DNA from: Curvibacter lanceolatus ATCC 14669
GTDB lineage: Bacteria > Pseudomonadota > Gammaproteobacteria > Burkholderiales > Burkholderiaceae_C
Reading direction: 5' to 3'
Length of the DNA: 64,000 nt
Assembly (NCBI RefSeq): GCF_000381265.1
Contig: NZ_KB906253.1
Span: 682,001 to 746,000, forward strand
The notes under the pieces are model-generated. The model made no database searches, had not been told where the DNA came from, and was given only the letters and a program-made list of their open reading frames with translations. Position numbers and translations under genes: made by a program. Positions 15,376-24,531 of the stretch are shown here, piece by piece. Position 1 is the first letter of the stretch. Each line of letters begins with the position of its first letter.

Positions 15376-16749
15376 ATGAAAGACAGCCCATTGCCCATGA
15401 ACAACACCCCGGTCACCCCTTTCCAGCGCCAGCGCCGTGGCCTGATGGCTTCAGCAGGCGCCTTGGGCGCCCTGGTGGCCGGTGCCGCCAAGGCCCAGGT
15501 GAGCCCGCCGCCGGCGCCCGAGGCTTCAGCCGCCGACAGTTTGACGGTGCCGCGCCCCCTGCAAGATCCCGCCAGCCTGGCCCGTGACGAGGCCCACTGG
15601 GCCCGCGTGGCCGCGCTGTTTCCGGTGGACCGCAGCGTGGTGAACTTCGAGAACGGCTACTTCGGCATGATGGGCCGGCCCGTGGCACAGGCCTATCACC
15701 GCCACGTCGATGAGATCAATCGCCGGGGCTCGGTGTTTGTTCGTGGCCAGTACGACGCGGGCGAAGCCACTCGCGTGCGTGATCGTGTGGCCCTGGAGCT
15801 GGGCGCCAAGCCGCAAGAGGTGGCGCTGACCCGGGGGGCCACCGAGGCGCTGCAAAACCTCATCACCAACTACCGGCGCCTGCAGCCGGGCGATGTGGCC
15901 CTGTATGCCGATCTGGATTACGACAGCATGCAGTACGCCATGAACTACCTGCGTCAGCGCCGCGGCGCCGAGGTGGTGCGCATCAGTCTGCCCGAGCCGG
16001 CCAGCTATCAGGGCGTGATCGATGCTTACGCGCGGGCCTTCGAGCAGCATCCCAAGACCCGTTTGCTGCTGCTGACCCATGTCAGCCACCGCACCGGGCT
16101 CTTGTTGCCGGTGGCCGAGATCTGCCGCCTGGCACGGGCCCGTGGCATCGACGTGATCGTGGATGCGGCCCATTCCTGGGGCCAGATCGATTTCAAGGTG
16201 GAGTCGCTGGGCGCCGATTTTGTGGGCTTCAACCTGCACAAATGGATGGGCGCGCCCCTGGGCGTGGGCTGCCTGTACATCAAGGAGGGCCGGCTGGATG
16301 ACATCGACCGGGCGTTTGAAGACGGTGACTACCCGGCCCACGATGTGCGCTCGCGCGTGCACACCGGCACCACCAACATCGCCAATGTGCTGAGCGTGCC
16401 CGTGGCGCTGGACCTGCACCAGGCCCTGGGCCCGGCCCACAAGGAGGCCCGCTTGCGCCACCTGCGCGATCTGTGGGTGGCGCCCCTGCTGGGGCTGTCG
16501 AAACTGCAGATCCTGACCCCGCAAGACCCACGCCTGTACGCCGGCATCACCTCGATCCGCTTGCGCGGCCAGACCAGCCGCGAGGACAACCTGCGCCTGG
16601 CCAAGCGTTTGAAGGATGAGTTTGGCCTGTTCACCGTGCGCCGCGGGGGCGTGGCGGCGGGGGACTGCGTGCGCATTTCACCGGCCTTGTTCACCTCGGC
16701 CGAAGACACGGCGCGGCTGGTCGAGGCCCTGAAGGTGATCGCGGCCTGA
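15376..16749 (+). CDS. Tat-exported class V aminotransferase (isopenicillin-N-epimerase-like)
   Basis: A 457-residue PLP enzyme. The N-terminus carries 'FQRQRRGLMASAGALGALVA', which looks like a twin-arginine signal with a hydrophobic core and an AKA cleavage region. Export of a folded PLP enzyme to the periplasm would fit Tat. The catalytic fold shows 'RGATEALQNLI' (phosphate binding), 'VDAAHSWGQI' (Asp263 for the pyridine nitrogen, His266) and 'FNLHKWMGAPLG' with Schiff-base Lys289. It belongs to the CsdA/NifS-like class V group near isopenicillin-N epimerases; the substrate is unknown. ATGs at 15376 and 15397 both keep the Tat motif. Confidence 0.9.
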   Translation: MKDSPLPMNNTPVTPFQRQRRGLMASAGALGALVAGAAKAQVSPPPAPEASAADSLTVPRPLQDPASLARDEAHWARVAALFPVDRSVVNFENGYFGMMGRPVAQAYHRHVDEINRRGSVFVRGQYDAGEATRVRDRVALELGAKPQEVALTRGATEALQNLITNYRRLQPGDVALYADLDYDSMQYAMNYLRQRRGAEVVRISLPEPASYQGVIDAYARAFEQHPKTRLLLLTHVSHRTGLLLPVAEICRLARARGIDVIVDAAHSWGQIDFKVESLGADFVGFNLHKWMGAPLGVGCLYIKEGRLDDIDRAFEDGDYPAHDVRSRVHTGTTNIANVLSVPVALDLHQALGPAHKEARLRHLRDLWVAPLLGLSKLQILTPQDPRLYAGITSIRLRGQTSREDNLRLAKRLKDEFGLFTVRRGGVAAGDCVRISPALFTSAEDTARLVEALKVIAA

Positions 16750-16767
16750 AAGGGATGGCCCGCGCAA

Positions 16768-17031
16768 TCAGTCGCCTTGCTGCCCGGCGCGGCGCTGCTC
16801 GCGCAGCATGAACAGGTACAGGCTTTCGACCTTTTCACGCGCCCAGGGCGTCTTGCGCAGAAAGGTCAGGCTTGATTTGATGCTCGGGTTGAGCGCAAAG
16901 CAGCGGATGGGCACCAGGTGGGCCAGCTCGTCCCAGCCATAGAAGTCAACCAGCGCGGTGACGATGGCCTCCAGGGTCAGCCCATGCAAAGGGTTGTGGC
17001 GCTGGGCTGGAGGGGCAGGGGGCGTGGACAT
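16768..17031 (-). CDS. VF530-family small DNA-binding-like protein
   Basis: An 87-residue protein whose core '[20 protein letters not shown]', followed by '[20 protein letters not shown]', matches the VF530 (DUF2132) family almost throughout. The fold resembles small DNA-binding proteins, but no function is demonstrated. The start is the ATG at 17031, after which a short Pro-rich leader precedes the conserved region. It is convergent with the aminotransferase gene. Confidence 0.85.
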   Translation of the reverse strand: MSTPPAPPAQRHNPLHGLTLEAIVTALVDFYGWDELAHLVPIRCFALNPSIKSSLTFLRKTPWAREKVESLYLFMLREQRRAGQQGD

Positions 17032-17119
17032 GGCGGCATCTGGGTGGGCTGCGGGGCTGCTGAGCTTAACCCAGGGCTGAGCCCCCTGTGGCGGCTTTGG
17101 CCTGATGTGCCCATGCGGC

Positions 17120-18172
17120 TCACTTGTTGCCGGCGTCTTCATAAAACTTCAGGATCGGCGGGTCAAAGCGTTGGTGATCGAGCTGCCACAGGCCCAGGGG
17201 GCCGCGCAAAGGCGGCACCTGCACCTCGCTGCCCGTGGGCACCTGAGCCCAGTACTCGGGGGCCTTGGTGAAGCGCAGGGTCGGCAAGCCCTGGCGGGCA
17301 TCCACCGGGCTCAGGTGAACCACCCGATCGACCACGCGGTAGGCGTACCAGGTGGATGGCCCTTTCGCCAGCACCTGATCAACCCGCTTGAGCGCTGGCA
17401 GCGCCGCCATGGTCAAGGCGCCGGTCACAAACAGGGCCAGCACCAGCGACTCTTGCACCGGCACCTTGCCAGCCAGCAACCGGCGGTAGCTGAACAAGCC
17501 CACCCCGACCAGCGCAGCCCCAGCGGCCACCAGCAGGGCCGGGCTGCTGAGCAGCCGTGCCACCTGGGATTCAATCAGCTCGTAGTCGTTGAACACATAG
17601 GTGTCCAGCAGTGAGAACAGCAGCAGCGCCAGGAACACCACCACGGCGGTCAGCGAAAAACGGTTCTTCTCCAGCGAAAAATCTGTGCCTGCGCCCGTCG
17701 GCAACGCAAAGCCTGGAGAGACCGAACGCACCCTGTCGGCCAGGGCCTCGCGCGAGGCCCTGGGGTTGGCGAGGGTTTCTGCACACACCAGGAGCGGGCC
17801 GGTAGGGGCATCGATCTGCACCCAGGCCAGGTTGGCCGTGCGCCACGGATGGGGGGCCAGCCAGGTGAGCGTGGCCGGCTCCTTGCTCACGACCTGTTCA
17901 AAGTCTTCCTGGGCGCCATACCAGCGGCCCTTGAGTCGAACGGTATGCCCCTCATCGATCAACACCCCCAGGGCTTGCTGCGGGCTTCGCTTGGGCCAGG
18001 ACTTCAGAAACTCCACGCGGGCCAGGCCGACGCGCCAAAACCGCCTGCCCCCCAGCGCCTCCACCATCCTCTGCTGGTGCTTCTTCAACTTTCGATGTCG
18101 CCTGAACTGGTGCAGGGCCAGCAGCAGTTGCAGAAAAAGGATCAGCGCCAATCCGATATTGAACAGATTCAT
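17120..18172 (-). CDS. Membrane protein of unknown function
   Basis: A 350-residue protein not recognised as a named family. There is an N-terminal hydrophobic anchor (about 2-20, '[20 protein letters not shown]'), a basic stretch, and a soluble region (about 40-175) with Trp-rich strands. Three further hydrophobic segments follow (about 186-207, 225-250, 260-285, read as '[18 protein letters not shown]', '[19 protein letters not shown]', '[19 protein letters not shown]'), then a soluble C-terminus. It looks like an inner-membrane protein with two cytosolic or periplasmic faces. The ATG at 18172 is chosen because GGGAGGG lies directly upstream. It is divergent from the inositol-phosphatase gene. 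Confidence 0.75.
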   Translation of the reverse strand: MNLFNIGLALILFLQLLLALHQFRRHRKLKKHQQRMVEALGGRRFWRVGLARVEFLKSWPKRSPQQALGVLIDEGHTVRLKGRWYGAQEDFEQVVSKEPATLTWLAPHPWRTANLAWVQIDAPTGPLLVCAETLANPRASREALADRVRSVSPGFALPTGAGTDFSLEKNRFSLTAVVVFLALLLFSLLDTYVFNDYELIESQVARLLSSPALLVAAGAALVGVGLFSYRRLLAGKVPVQESLVLALFVTGALTMAALPALKRVDQVLAKGPSTWYAYRVVDRVVHLSPVDARQGLPTLRFTKAPEYWAQVPTGSEVQVPPLRGPLGLWQLDHQRFDPPILKFYEDAGNK

Positions 18173-18347
18173 GCTGCTACCCTCCCTCTTGATGTTTTGT
18201 AGCGGTTCAGACCCCAGGCCGGCATGTCGCCCGCAGAGGCCCGTGAACCGCACTTTACCCAAGGACGGCGCACCATGACGGCGGCGCGCAGCACCAGGCT
18301 GCGTACCCTGGCCTGGGCGCTGATCGGGGCCAGTTCAGAGGAATTCA

Positions 18348-19163
18348 ATGATTGAAGAAGTCGCACAACTGATGCGCCAAGCTGCGCGCCAGGCCATCCT
18401 GCCCCGCTTCCGCGCGCTGCGGGCGGAAGACATCGAGGAGAAATCGCCCGGTGAAACCGTGACCGCCGCCGACCGCGAGGCCGAGGCCTTGTTGACCGCC
18501 GGGCTGCTGGCCCTGCTGCCCAGCGCGCAGGTGATGGGCGAAGAGGCCACATCGATGCAGGCCGAGCGCAGGAGCGATGCGGCCGCGGTCTCCGAACTCT
18601 GGGTGGTCGACCCTTTGGACGGCACGGCCAATTTTGTGGCCGGCAGCCCGCTGTTTGCCGTGATGGTGGCCTTGATCCGCGACGGCGAAACGGTGATGAG
18701 CTGGATGCTCGACCCCTTGACCGACACCCTGGCCTTTGCCGAAAAAGGGGCCGGGGCCTACCTGGGCGGCCAGCGCGTGCACACACGGCAGACCCCGCTG
18801 CCGCTCAGCGAACTTCGTGGGGCCATCTTCACCCGCTTCCTGCCCTCTGCCTTGAAGGGCCACATCGAGGCCCGCGCCGGCGACCTGGGCGCCGTCTTGC
18901 CGGGCATGCGCTGCTCCGGCCACGAGTACCCTGCGATCGCCCAGGGGCTGCAGAATTTCGTGCTGTTCTGGCGCACCGAACCCTGGGACCACGCGCCCGG
19001 GGCCTTGTTCATGTCCGAGGCCGGGGCACATGTGGCGCGGCCTGATGGCTCGCCGTATCGGCCTTTGGACGGTGGCCAGGGCCTGCTGGTGGCCGACAAT
19101 CAGCAAAACTGGAACACGCTGGCGCAGCAGCTGCTGTGCCCAGGCCCAGACGTGGCCGCTTGA
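18348..19163 (+). CDS. Inositol monophosphatase family protein
   Basis: A 271-residue Mg-dependent, lithium-sensitive-type phosphatase. Metal motifs are present: 'MGEEATS' (E65/E66), 'VVDPLDGTANFVAG' (D88, D91) and 'PWDHAPGALFMSEAGA', where Asp214 is the third metal site although the common WDxAAG reads WDHAPG. Bacterial members (SuhB, CysQ, HisN-like) hydrolyse inositol phosphates, 3'-phosphoadenosine phosphates or histidinol phosphate. The sequence alone does not choose among them. It is monocistronic. Confidence 0.9.
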   Translation: MIEEVAQLMRQAARQAILPRFRALRAEDIEEKSPGETVTAADREAEALLTAGLLALLPSAQVMGEEATSMQAERRSDAAAVSELWVVDPLDGTANFVAGSPLFAVMVALIRDGETVMSWMLDPLTDTLAFAEKGAGAYLGGQRVHTRQTPLPLSELRGAIFTRFLPSALKGHIEARAGDLGAVLPGMRCSGHEYPAIAQGLQNFVLFWRTEPWDHAPGALFMSEAGAHVARPDGSPYRPLDGGQGLLVADNQQNWNTLAQQLLCPGPDVAA

Positions 19164-19179
19164 TCGAACCGCCGGCCGA

Positions 19180-19497
19180 TCAGACCAAGGGCCGGAAGCT
19201 GAACAGGCGAGCGCTTGGCGCCCCCTTGCCAGCTGAGGCATGAGCCGCCGCAGTACCGCGACCGCGCCGCTCCACAAAAGCAGGGGCCACGCCCTGCCTC
19301 AGGTCATAGGCCTGTCTTTTTTCGGGGTCGGACAACACGGCATAGGCCTGGTTGACGCGCGCCAGACGGTGGCCACTCTCTGGGGCCTCCGGGTGCTTGT
19401 CGGGGTGAAGCTGTTGGGCCAGGCATCGGTACGCGGCCCGGATCACCGGGCTGCTGGCCCGGGGGCTGACCTGAAGCGTTTCGTACAAGGAATTCAT
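19180..19497 (-). CDS. Minimal J-domain protein
   Basis: A 105-residue protein that is almost entirely one J-domain (residues 1-70: 'LYETLQVSPRASSPVIRAAY', HPD at 31-33, 'YAVLSDPEKRQAYDL') plus a short basic tail without a recognisable client domain. Such single-domain J proteins act as DnaK ATPase stimulators with unknown clients. It is convergent with the phosphatase gene. Together with cbpA it makes two J-proteins within 6 kb. Confidence 0.85.
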   Translation of the reverse strand: MNSLYETLQVSPRASSPVIRAAYRCLAQQLHPDKHPEAPESGHRLARVNQAYAVLSDPEKRQAYDLRQGVAPAFVERRGRGTAAAHASAGKGAPSARLFSFRPLV

Positions 19498-19637
19498 GGG
19501 ACCTTCGCGGGGAAGCAGCCCTGCCAGCAACCCTGCCAGTAGCGACCGACTGAGTGCAGTGAACCCCATTGAGCCTGGGCAGTCTGTGCATTGGCAGACA
19601 TGGGTCCGCAAGCCCTGCGCCCCCTCGATGGGCTGGT

Positions 19638-19967
19638 CTAATGACGGAACAGGCGGATCACGCCGATCACCAGCAGCACGCCCGCAATAGGCAGCACCCA
19701 CCAGATCAAACCCAGCATCGAAGCGCCTCCCTGCAGGCTGAAGGCCACAAGCCCCAGGGCCACGCCGCCCATCCCCAACCCCAGAAACAGGAACCGCCCC
19801 ACCTTCGGCGAGGCATCGCCGAACATCTCTTCGTCAGAGTCGCCCATGCGCATGGCCAGCAGCCCAAAGGGGACCAGCGTGAGCAACACGGCCCACTTGG
19901 GCGCGTCGAGCCTGGTCCCCAACCAGGGCAGCAGCGCCAGGGCGATGAGCCACAGGATCTTGGTCAT
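19638..19967 (-). CDS. Small polytopic membrane protein
   Basis: A 109-residue hydrophobic protein with four predicted helices (about 3-18, 24-40, 60-78, 85-105) and a short acidic loop 'MGDSDEEMFGDASPKVG' between the second and third. No named family is recognised. Its start overlaps the stop of the upstream gene as ATGA, so the two are translationally coupled and may form one complex. Confidence 0.7.
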   Translation of the reverse strand: MTKILWLIALALLPWLGTRLDAPKWAVLLTLVPFGLLAMRMGDSDEEMFGDASPKVGRFLFLGLGMGGVALGLVAFSLQGGASMLGLIWWVLPIAGVLLVIGVIRLFRH

Positions 19968-20188
19968 GCGGGTTGCCGTGCTGGGCCGGGCTCAGGGCTG
20001 CCTGGCTGCGGTCGGCCCAAGATGGGCAAGTTGAAGACAAGGACCGCCGCCGCCAAAAAAACCATCACGGGCGCCAGCATCAAAGCCAGGGGCCCCAGAA
20101 AGGTTTCGGCCAACTGATGCTGCCCCGCGTGCCAGATCACGGCCGAGGCGGCCAGCGCGATGAGGGCAAAGATCCGTCGAAGCGACAT
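19964..20188 (-). CDS. Small two-helix membrane protein
   Basis: A 74-residue protein with a basic start 'MSLRRIF', two hydrophobic helices (about 6-22 and 33-53) separated by a short polar turn, and a Pro-rich tail. It is not recognised. The ATG at 20188 is preferred over an upstream alternative because the basic, hydrophobic start is typical of inner-membrane insertion. It is the first gene of the coupled two-gene operon with the protein at 19638-19967. Confidence 0.65.
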   Translation of the reverse strand: MSLRRIFALIALAASAVIWHAGQHQLAETFLGPLALMLAPVMVFLAAAVLVFNLPILGRPQPGSPEPGPARQPA

Positions 20189-20794
20189 GGGGTGGGGTGA
20201 GGGCAGGTCAGCCGAAGGCATCAGTTTACGGTGGCTGTCATAGCGCGGGGGCTAGAGCAATTGGTCAGGCGGCACTGCGCGCCAATTGGACATTGAGTGC
20301 GTCGATGAGCACAAAACGATCCAAGAAATGGGTCCATCGAACAAGCGCTGGCCCTTGGCTTGATCGGCAAAGTGCCCTGGTAGGATGGCTGAGAACGGCC
20401 AGTAGCTGCCAGTAGCTGCCAATTGTTGAGTTGGCTGCAGAGCCGATTCCGCTTAGCAGCTCGGCACTGTCGTTGAATCGAATGGGCGAAAGCCGCCAGT
20501 GGCTGAGTTGAGCGGTGTCTGCGAGCGGCCGGTTCGGGCCGAATCTCGCCGGCAAGTGCTTGGTGTCGCCAGATCCCTTTGAAAGCGTCGTACCCATACA
20601 ACCATGGTCGGGCACGGGGTGAACGCGCAGTAGCAGTACCAGCCGTCAAGCTCGTAAGGCTCCAACTCGCTGGTTCCCGATGCGGGAGGTGTCAATCAAC
20701 TGCAGCGAGGGCGGTGCCGGGCGAGCCCGGGCGCCGAAGGGGGAGCTGATCGTGGGGAATTTCCCGTTGGGATGATCCCCTTGTCTTGTGCCGC
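20189..20794. other. 606-base AT-richer region without a supported gene
   Basis: Short open frames exist on both strands but none has codon use or homology I recognise; they are broken by stops and look decayed. Local features are a tandem GTAGCTGCCA pair at 20402-20421 and a CCGGGC/GCCCGG inverted repeat near 20719. Base composition falls here relative to the flanking genes, marking the left edge of the AT-richer block that runs to about 25.2 kb. Confidence 0.45.
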
Positions 20795-22564
20795 TTAGAA
20801 CGACTCCCAGCTGTCGTTGTCAACATGCGTGCCGGTGGCCTTGGCCGAGCTGGTTGCTGTCGTGGCTGTTGGATGGGCCAATGCCAACTTCGGTGCCTTT
20901 TTCACAGACTTCAGGCTTGTGGTATTGGATGAGCCAGTCGCTGTTTGAGGACGTGCTGCTGCCTTTGATGCCGGAGCTTGAGCGCTGCGATGTTGAACTC
21001 CGCTCAATTTGAAGACGGACACTGCAGCGACCAACTGTGCCGATTGGTGCTCCAGGCTTTGCGCTGCAGCGGCGCTTTCTTCCACCAACGCCGCGTTTTG
21101 CTGCGTGGTTTGATCGAGCTGGTTGATGGCTTGGCCAATTTGGGTCACGCCGGAGCTCTGCTCCGAACTGGCGGAGCTGATCTCGCCGACGATATCGCTG
21201 ACGCGTGTGATCGCTGCGACGACCTCCTCCATGGTCTGACCGGCTTGGTCCACCAGGATCGAGCCCTGCTCGACTTGATCCACACTCGCACCAATGAGTG
21301 ACTTGATCTCTTTGGCAGCCTCGGCGGAGCGTCCTGCCAGGCTTCTAACCTCAGAGGCGACCACTGCAAAGCCACGACCCTGCTCCCCGGCACGAGCCGC
21401 CTCGACCGCAGCGTTCAAGGCCAGGATATTGGTCTGAAATGCGATGCTGTCGATGACGCCAATGATGTCTCCGATCTTCTTGGAGCTGTCATTGATGCCC
21501 TTCATGGTCTCCACAACCTGCGCAACCACCGAGCCACCCTTGCTGGCCACCTCCGAGGCGTTCAGTGCCAGCTGATTGGCCATCTTCGCGTTGTCCGCAT
21601 TGTGGCGGACCGTGGTTCCAAACTGGTCCATGGTGGCAGCTGTCTGTTGCAGCGCGCTGGCCTGCTCTTCTGTTCGTTGGCTCAGATCGGTGTTGCCGAC
21701 CGAGATTTCCGAGGAGCCCGTTGCGATGGAGTCCGCCGCGCCACGCACTTGGGCAACTATCTTCACCAGATTTTGTTGCATGACCCCAAGGGAGGCCAGC
21801 ACACTGCCAGGGTGAGCGGCCTCAATTCCGGTCACCGGGCTCAAATCGCCACTGGCAACTCGCTCTGCGGCTTCGCTCAGCAATCCTGGTTCAGCACCCA
21901 GGGCGCTTGTCAAACTGCGCACGATCAACATACCAGCGACCACCGCAGCGGCAAGGGCCAAAAGGCATGCGGCGCTAAGCCAATTGCGCTGGCTGTTGTA
22001 GTGGGCCTCTGCTTCCTTGATCATCGCGGCCGACCGCTGTGCAGTCACATCGGCATATGCATTGGTTTTTTCGATCAGTGATGCCAGCAATGGGCGGCAT
22101 TCGTCGTTCATCTTGGCGATGGCTTCGTCACGCTTGTTTTGCAAAGCAAGCTGCACGATCGCCAACGCCACCGGCCCGTATGCCTGTTCAACCTTGTCGA
22201 TTTCAGCGACCAAGGCTTTGACATTGCTTGGGATATCAGGGTTAACCACCATTTCTTTCAATTTTGCGAGATCCTTTTGTACCTGCTCATGCGCCCTGGT
22301 GACAGCTGCTTTTTCAACTTCCAGGTCGGCTGGCTTGGTCACCAGCACCAGGTTGCGCGCGGCAATGGCCCGAGCATCGACCTCGGAGTGAATGCGGCTT
22401 GCGAGAGTGGCTCGGACATTGACGCCATTCACATACGACTCAAAGGCCAGGTTCGCGTCCTGCAATGCATTGAGCGCTACGCCAGCCACGACAAGGACTA
22501 GCAGGGCCAAGCCACCAAAGGCGGCAGACAACTTGGCACGAACCGACATATTTTGAAAGGACAT
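20795..22564 (-). CDS. Methyl-accepting chemotaxis protein with C-terminal CheR/CheB tether
   Basis: A 589-residue transmembrane chemoreceptor. TM1 is near 15-34, a four-helix-bundle-like periplasmic ligand domain spans about 35-190, TM2 lies near 194-214, a HAMP segment follows, then the long signalling coiled coil. The conserved tip ('[20 protein letters not shown]', then '[15 protein letters not shown]') is at about 373-407. The protein ends '...NDSWESF', an NWETF-like pentapeptide that recruits the adaptation enzymes CheR and CheB. The ligand is unknown. The start is the ATG at 22564 with GAGGTG upstream. The gene is AT-richer than neighbours such as the IMPase gene. Confidence 0.95.
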   Translation of the reverse strand: MSFQNMSVRAKLSAAFGGLALLVLVVAGVALNALQDANLAFESYVNGVNVRATLASRIHSEVDARAIAARNLVLVTKPADLEVEKAAVTRAHEQVQKDLAKLKEMVVNPDIPSNVKALVAEIDKVEQAYGPVALAIVQLALQNKRDEAIAKMNDECRPLLASLIEKTNAYADVTAQRSAAMIKEAEAHYNSQRNWLSAACLLALAAAVVAGMLIVRSLTSALGAEPGLLSEAAERVASGDLSPVTGIEAAHPGSVLASLGVMQQNLVKIVAQVRGAADSIATGSSEISVGNTDLSQRTEEQASALQQTAATMDQFGTTVRHNADNAKMANQLALNASEVASKGGSVVAQVVETMKGINDSSKKIGDIIGVIDSIAFQTNILALNAAVEAARAGEQGRGFAVVASEVRSLAGRSAEAAKEIKSLIGASVDQVEQGSILVDQAGQTMEEVVAAITRVSDIVGEISSASSEQSSGVTQIGQAINQLDQTTQQNAALVEESAAAAQSLEHQSAQLVAAVSVFKLSGVQHRSAQAPASKAAARPQTATGSSNTTSLKSVKKAPKLALAHPTATTATSSAKATGTHVDNDSWESF

Positions 22565-22589
22565 TTCGGCACCTCGACTTGATAGATTT

Positions 22590-22630
22590 CGAGGAATTTT
22601 TGATCGAAGTGACACTTGTGTCAAATCTAT
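22590..22630 (-). promoter_or_regulatory. Probable sigma-70 promoter with overlapping palindromic operator for the chemoreceptor
   Basis: Read on the minus strand, TTGACA is followed after 17 bases by AAAAAT, about 30 bases before the chemoreceptor start. The perfect inverted repeat TGACAC-TT-GTGTCA (22610-22623) overlaps the -35 box, a classic position for a repressor. No flagellar sigma-28 promoter was seen. Confidence 0.5.
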
Positions 22631-22639
22631 CATAAGTCC

Positions 22640-23307
22640 AGTGTGATGCTCTGGTATGCACTTTTGCCCATAAATGTGTGCTACCGAACACACGTGATTG
22701 TCTTGTGATGAATGTTGTGCTGGAGGCCTTTGTGATGCTCTGGGTGGCCCTTGCGGGACCAAGCATCAAATCCCCAACTGCCACGGCATACGTTTTGGTT
22801 GGGTTCCAGCTTTCTCTGGCTCGGTGTTGATCTTGTCGGACCAGAACAAGGTCGTGCCATACGGTGCTGACGATAGGCCGAAGTAGGGGTTTTCCCAGCA
22901 TGAGGCACCGAGATCTCAAGTTGGGCTGGCTCGGCCTTGATCCACGGCGCGCCGTCGAGACCCCGCCACGCCCTCGGTCTTGGTAGACCAATTTTTGACG
23001 GCCCTGCCGACCCCGGGCAGTGCAAGGCCTGGCGCTACCCAGCGGCCCATTTTTTGGCCAAGTTAGAGACGGGATTTGGCGGGGTCTTCCTTGTACGTTA
23101 GAGCGATATCACCCGCATGCATGTTGGAGGCGTCTAGCATGGGGTAACCACTCAGCAGGCTTTCGGCCAACTGCAGCGGAGGACGGCAATGGGCCCAGAG
23201 CAGTCAGTCGGCTATCTACAGAAGCGGTCCTTCTCGCAATTTAGCGTTGAGCTATGAATGCGAAATTCGGGGCATTTCACTTCACCTAGAAGGCCTTCTT
23301 GTTGGCC
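22640..23307. other. Gene-free stretch of roughly 670 bases
   Basis: No reading frame here is convincing on either strand. Small frames are interrupted, lack ribosome sites and show no familiar residues. The stretch lies between a monocistronic chemoreceptor and a TetR gene inside the AT-richer block and may contain decayed mobile or gene sequence. A TGTGTG/ACACAC imperfect inverted repeat is present at about 22674-22692. Confidence 0.45.
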
Positions 23308-23892
23308 TTACGCAGGTAGAGTTGCTTGGGGCCCGAGCAAAGCATGTTCCGTCCCTGCGGCAATCTGATCCGAGAACTCACGGCTGAAAACCGCTCGTGC
23401 AAGCGTGACCGCACCCACCAGCGAAGACAGGGCGGCACAAGCAGCCTCCATGTCTTGCGGCGCATTTGGTGAGTCGGGACCATCTACGACTGCCTGTGCG
23501 ACGTCGCGTAAAGCATCCTCGAAAGTTGTGCGCGAGGCTTCGTCTGATCGAGACACCTCTATCGGCATCGTCTGCAACGTGCAACTTTCTGACAAGTCGC
23601 AGGTTCGCTTGGCGCTGAGGTAAAAGCGCACAAATTCCGGCCACCAAGCGTGTCCGTGTTGTTCTTGGAAGTACAGCACCCCGCCCCTCAATTCGGCCAT
23701 GCCCAGTGCGACCGATTCCCGAAATGCTTGGGCCTTTGAGTCGAAATGAACGTAGAAGGCGCCGGAGGTCACCCCTGCTTCTTTTGCAAGGCCGTCTACC
23801 CCTATCCCACCGAAGCCTGCCTTGCGAAACCCGCGCCCTGCGCCCTGCAGGAGTTGCTGCCGCGTCTGCGACTTCTGTTCTGACCTCGACAC
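23308..23892 (-). CDS. TetR family transcriptional repressor
   Basis: A 194-residue TetR regulator. The N-terminal helix-turn-helix (about 10-55) reads 'TRQQLLQGAGRGFRKAGFGG' then 'VDGLAKEAGVTSGAFYVHF', the canonical A-GV-xGxxYxHF recognition helix. The C-terminal helices form a ligand pocket with few conserved residues. It is divergent from a tautomerase gene with a strong inverted repeat in the 144-base gap, so it almost certainly represses that gene and itself, released by a small electrophile or aromatic compound (inference). Confidence 0.92.
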   Translation of the reverse strand: MSRSEQKSQTRQQLLQGAGRGFRKAGFGGIGVDGLAKEAGVTSGAFYVHFDSKAQAFRESVALGMAELRGGVLYFQEQHGHAWWPEFVRFYLSAKRTCDLSESCTLQTMPIEVSRSDEASRTTFEDALRDVAQAVVDGPDSPNAPQDMEAACAALSSLVGAVTLARAVFSREFSDQIAAGTEHALLGPQATLPA

Positions 23893-23939
23893 GATGAACT
23901 CCTTCGACCTGTGAAGTTGAAGATTGTAGTTGTCAGAAC

Positions 23940-23971
23940 ACGATCGTTATGTAATATTAAATAACGGTCGT
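23940..23971. promoter_or_regulatory. Nested palindromic operator between tetR and the tautomerase gene
   Basis: An inverted repeat, ACGATCGTTAT / ATAACGGTCGT, with 11-base arms, one mismatch and a ten-base AT-only spacer that includes TAATAT, probably a -10 box. The left arm also contains the self-complementary ACGATCGT. Size, symmetry and position between divergent genes fit a TetR dimer-pair operator. Confidence 0.7.
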
Positions 23972-24036
23972 TACTTGAAATGCCATGCGGAGACGCAGCG
24001 TATGGGTCGACGCCGTTCTTTCTAGTTGGAGTACCT

Positions 24037-24453
24037 ATGCCACTTACGCTCACCCTTACCGAGGGCGTTCTTCCCGAGGGTCAGGAAAAAGTCGCCTTCA
24101 GTCGCCTGTCCGATGCCATGCTCAAGTGGCACGGCCTGGCTGGAAATAAGGCGATGACACCGAATATCGTTGGCTCGATCCACGTCCTGCCGAGGGAGCA
24201 TACGTATTCGGGATCACAGGAAGCTTCTGTGGCCTTCATTGAATGGAAGGTCCCGTCCTTCGCGTTCGCTAGCCGTGAGATTCAAGTCGGCTACATCGAA
24301 GAGGCCACGAACATCATTCATGAACTGTCTGGCACGCTTCACCCGAAGGAACGCATATGGGTCAATGTGGTACACGCGGTGGATGGGGCTTGGGGGATTG
24401 CAGGGATGGCCCTCAACAATGCGCAACTCAGCGCGGGGGGTGTTCCGGCCTGA
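24037..24453 (+). CDS. Tautomerase superfamily protein
   Basis: A 138-residue protein beginning 'MPLTLTLTEG', which exposes the catalytic Pro at position 2 after methionine removal, the hallmark of 4-oxalocrotonate tautomerase, MSAD and MIF relatives. Length matches the double beta-alpha-beta (MIF/MSAD-like) branch. 'GYIEEATNIIHELSG' and 'PKERIWVNVVHAVDGAWGI' fit the second half. Substrates are unsaturated keto acids or halo-acrylates. The ATG at 24037 has TTGGAG nine bases upstream and is the only start that puts Pro second. It is likely controlled by the divergent TetR. Confidence 0.82.
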   Translation: MPLTLTLTEGVLPEGQEKVAFSRLSDAMLKWHGLAGNKAMTPNIVGSIHVLPREHTYSGSQEASVAFIEWKVPSFAFASREIQVGYIEEATNIIHELSGTLHPKERIWVNVVHAVDGAWGIAGMALNNAQLSAGGVPA

Positions 24454-24531
24454 GACATCTGGGGGCCGCAACGAGGTCGCCAGATTCGGGACGACCGCGT
24501 TGAGGCCTCCTCACAACTCAGTGAGACCAAT

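Noticed and set aside
20221-20695. Overlapping minus-strand frames of 80-142 codons
   Set aside because: No ribosome site, no recognised residues, and mutually inconsistent frames; probably decayed DNA.
22681-23025. A 114-codon minus-strand frame in the gene-free segment
   Set aside because: No helix, motif or start signal stands out; too weak to call a gene or a transposase remnant.
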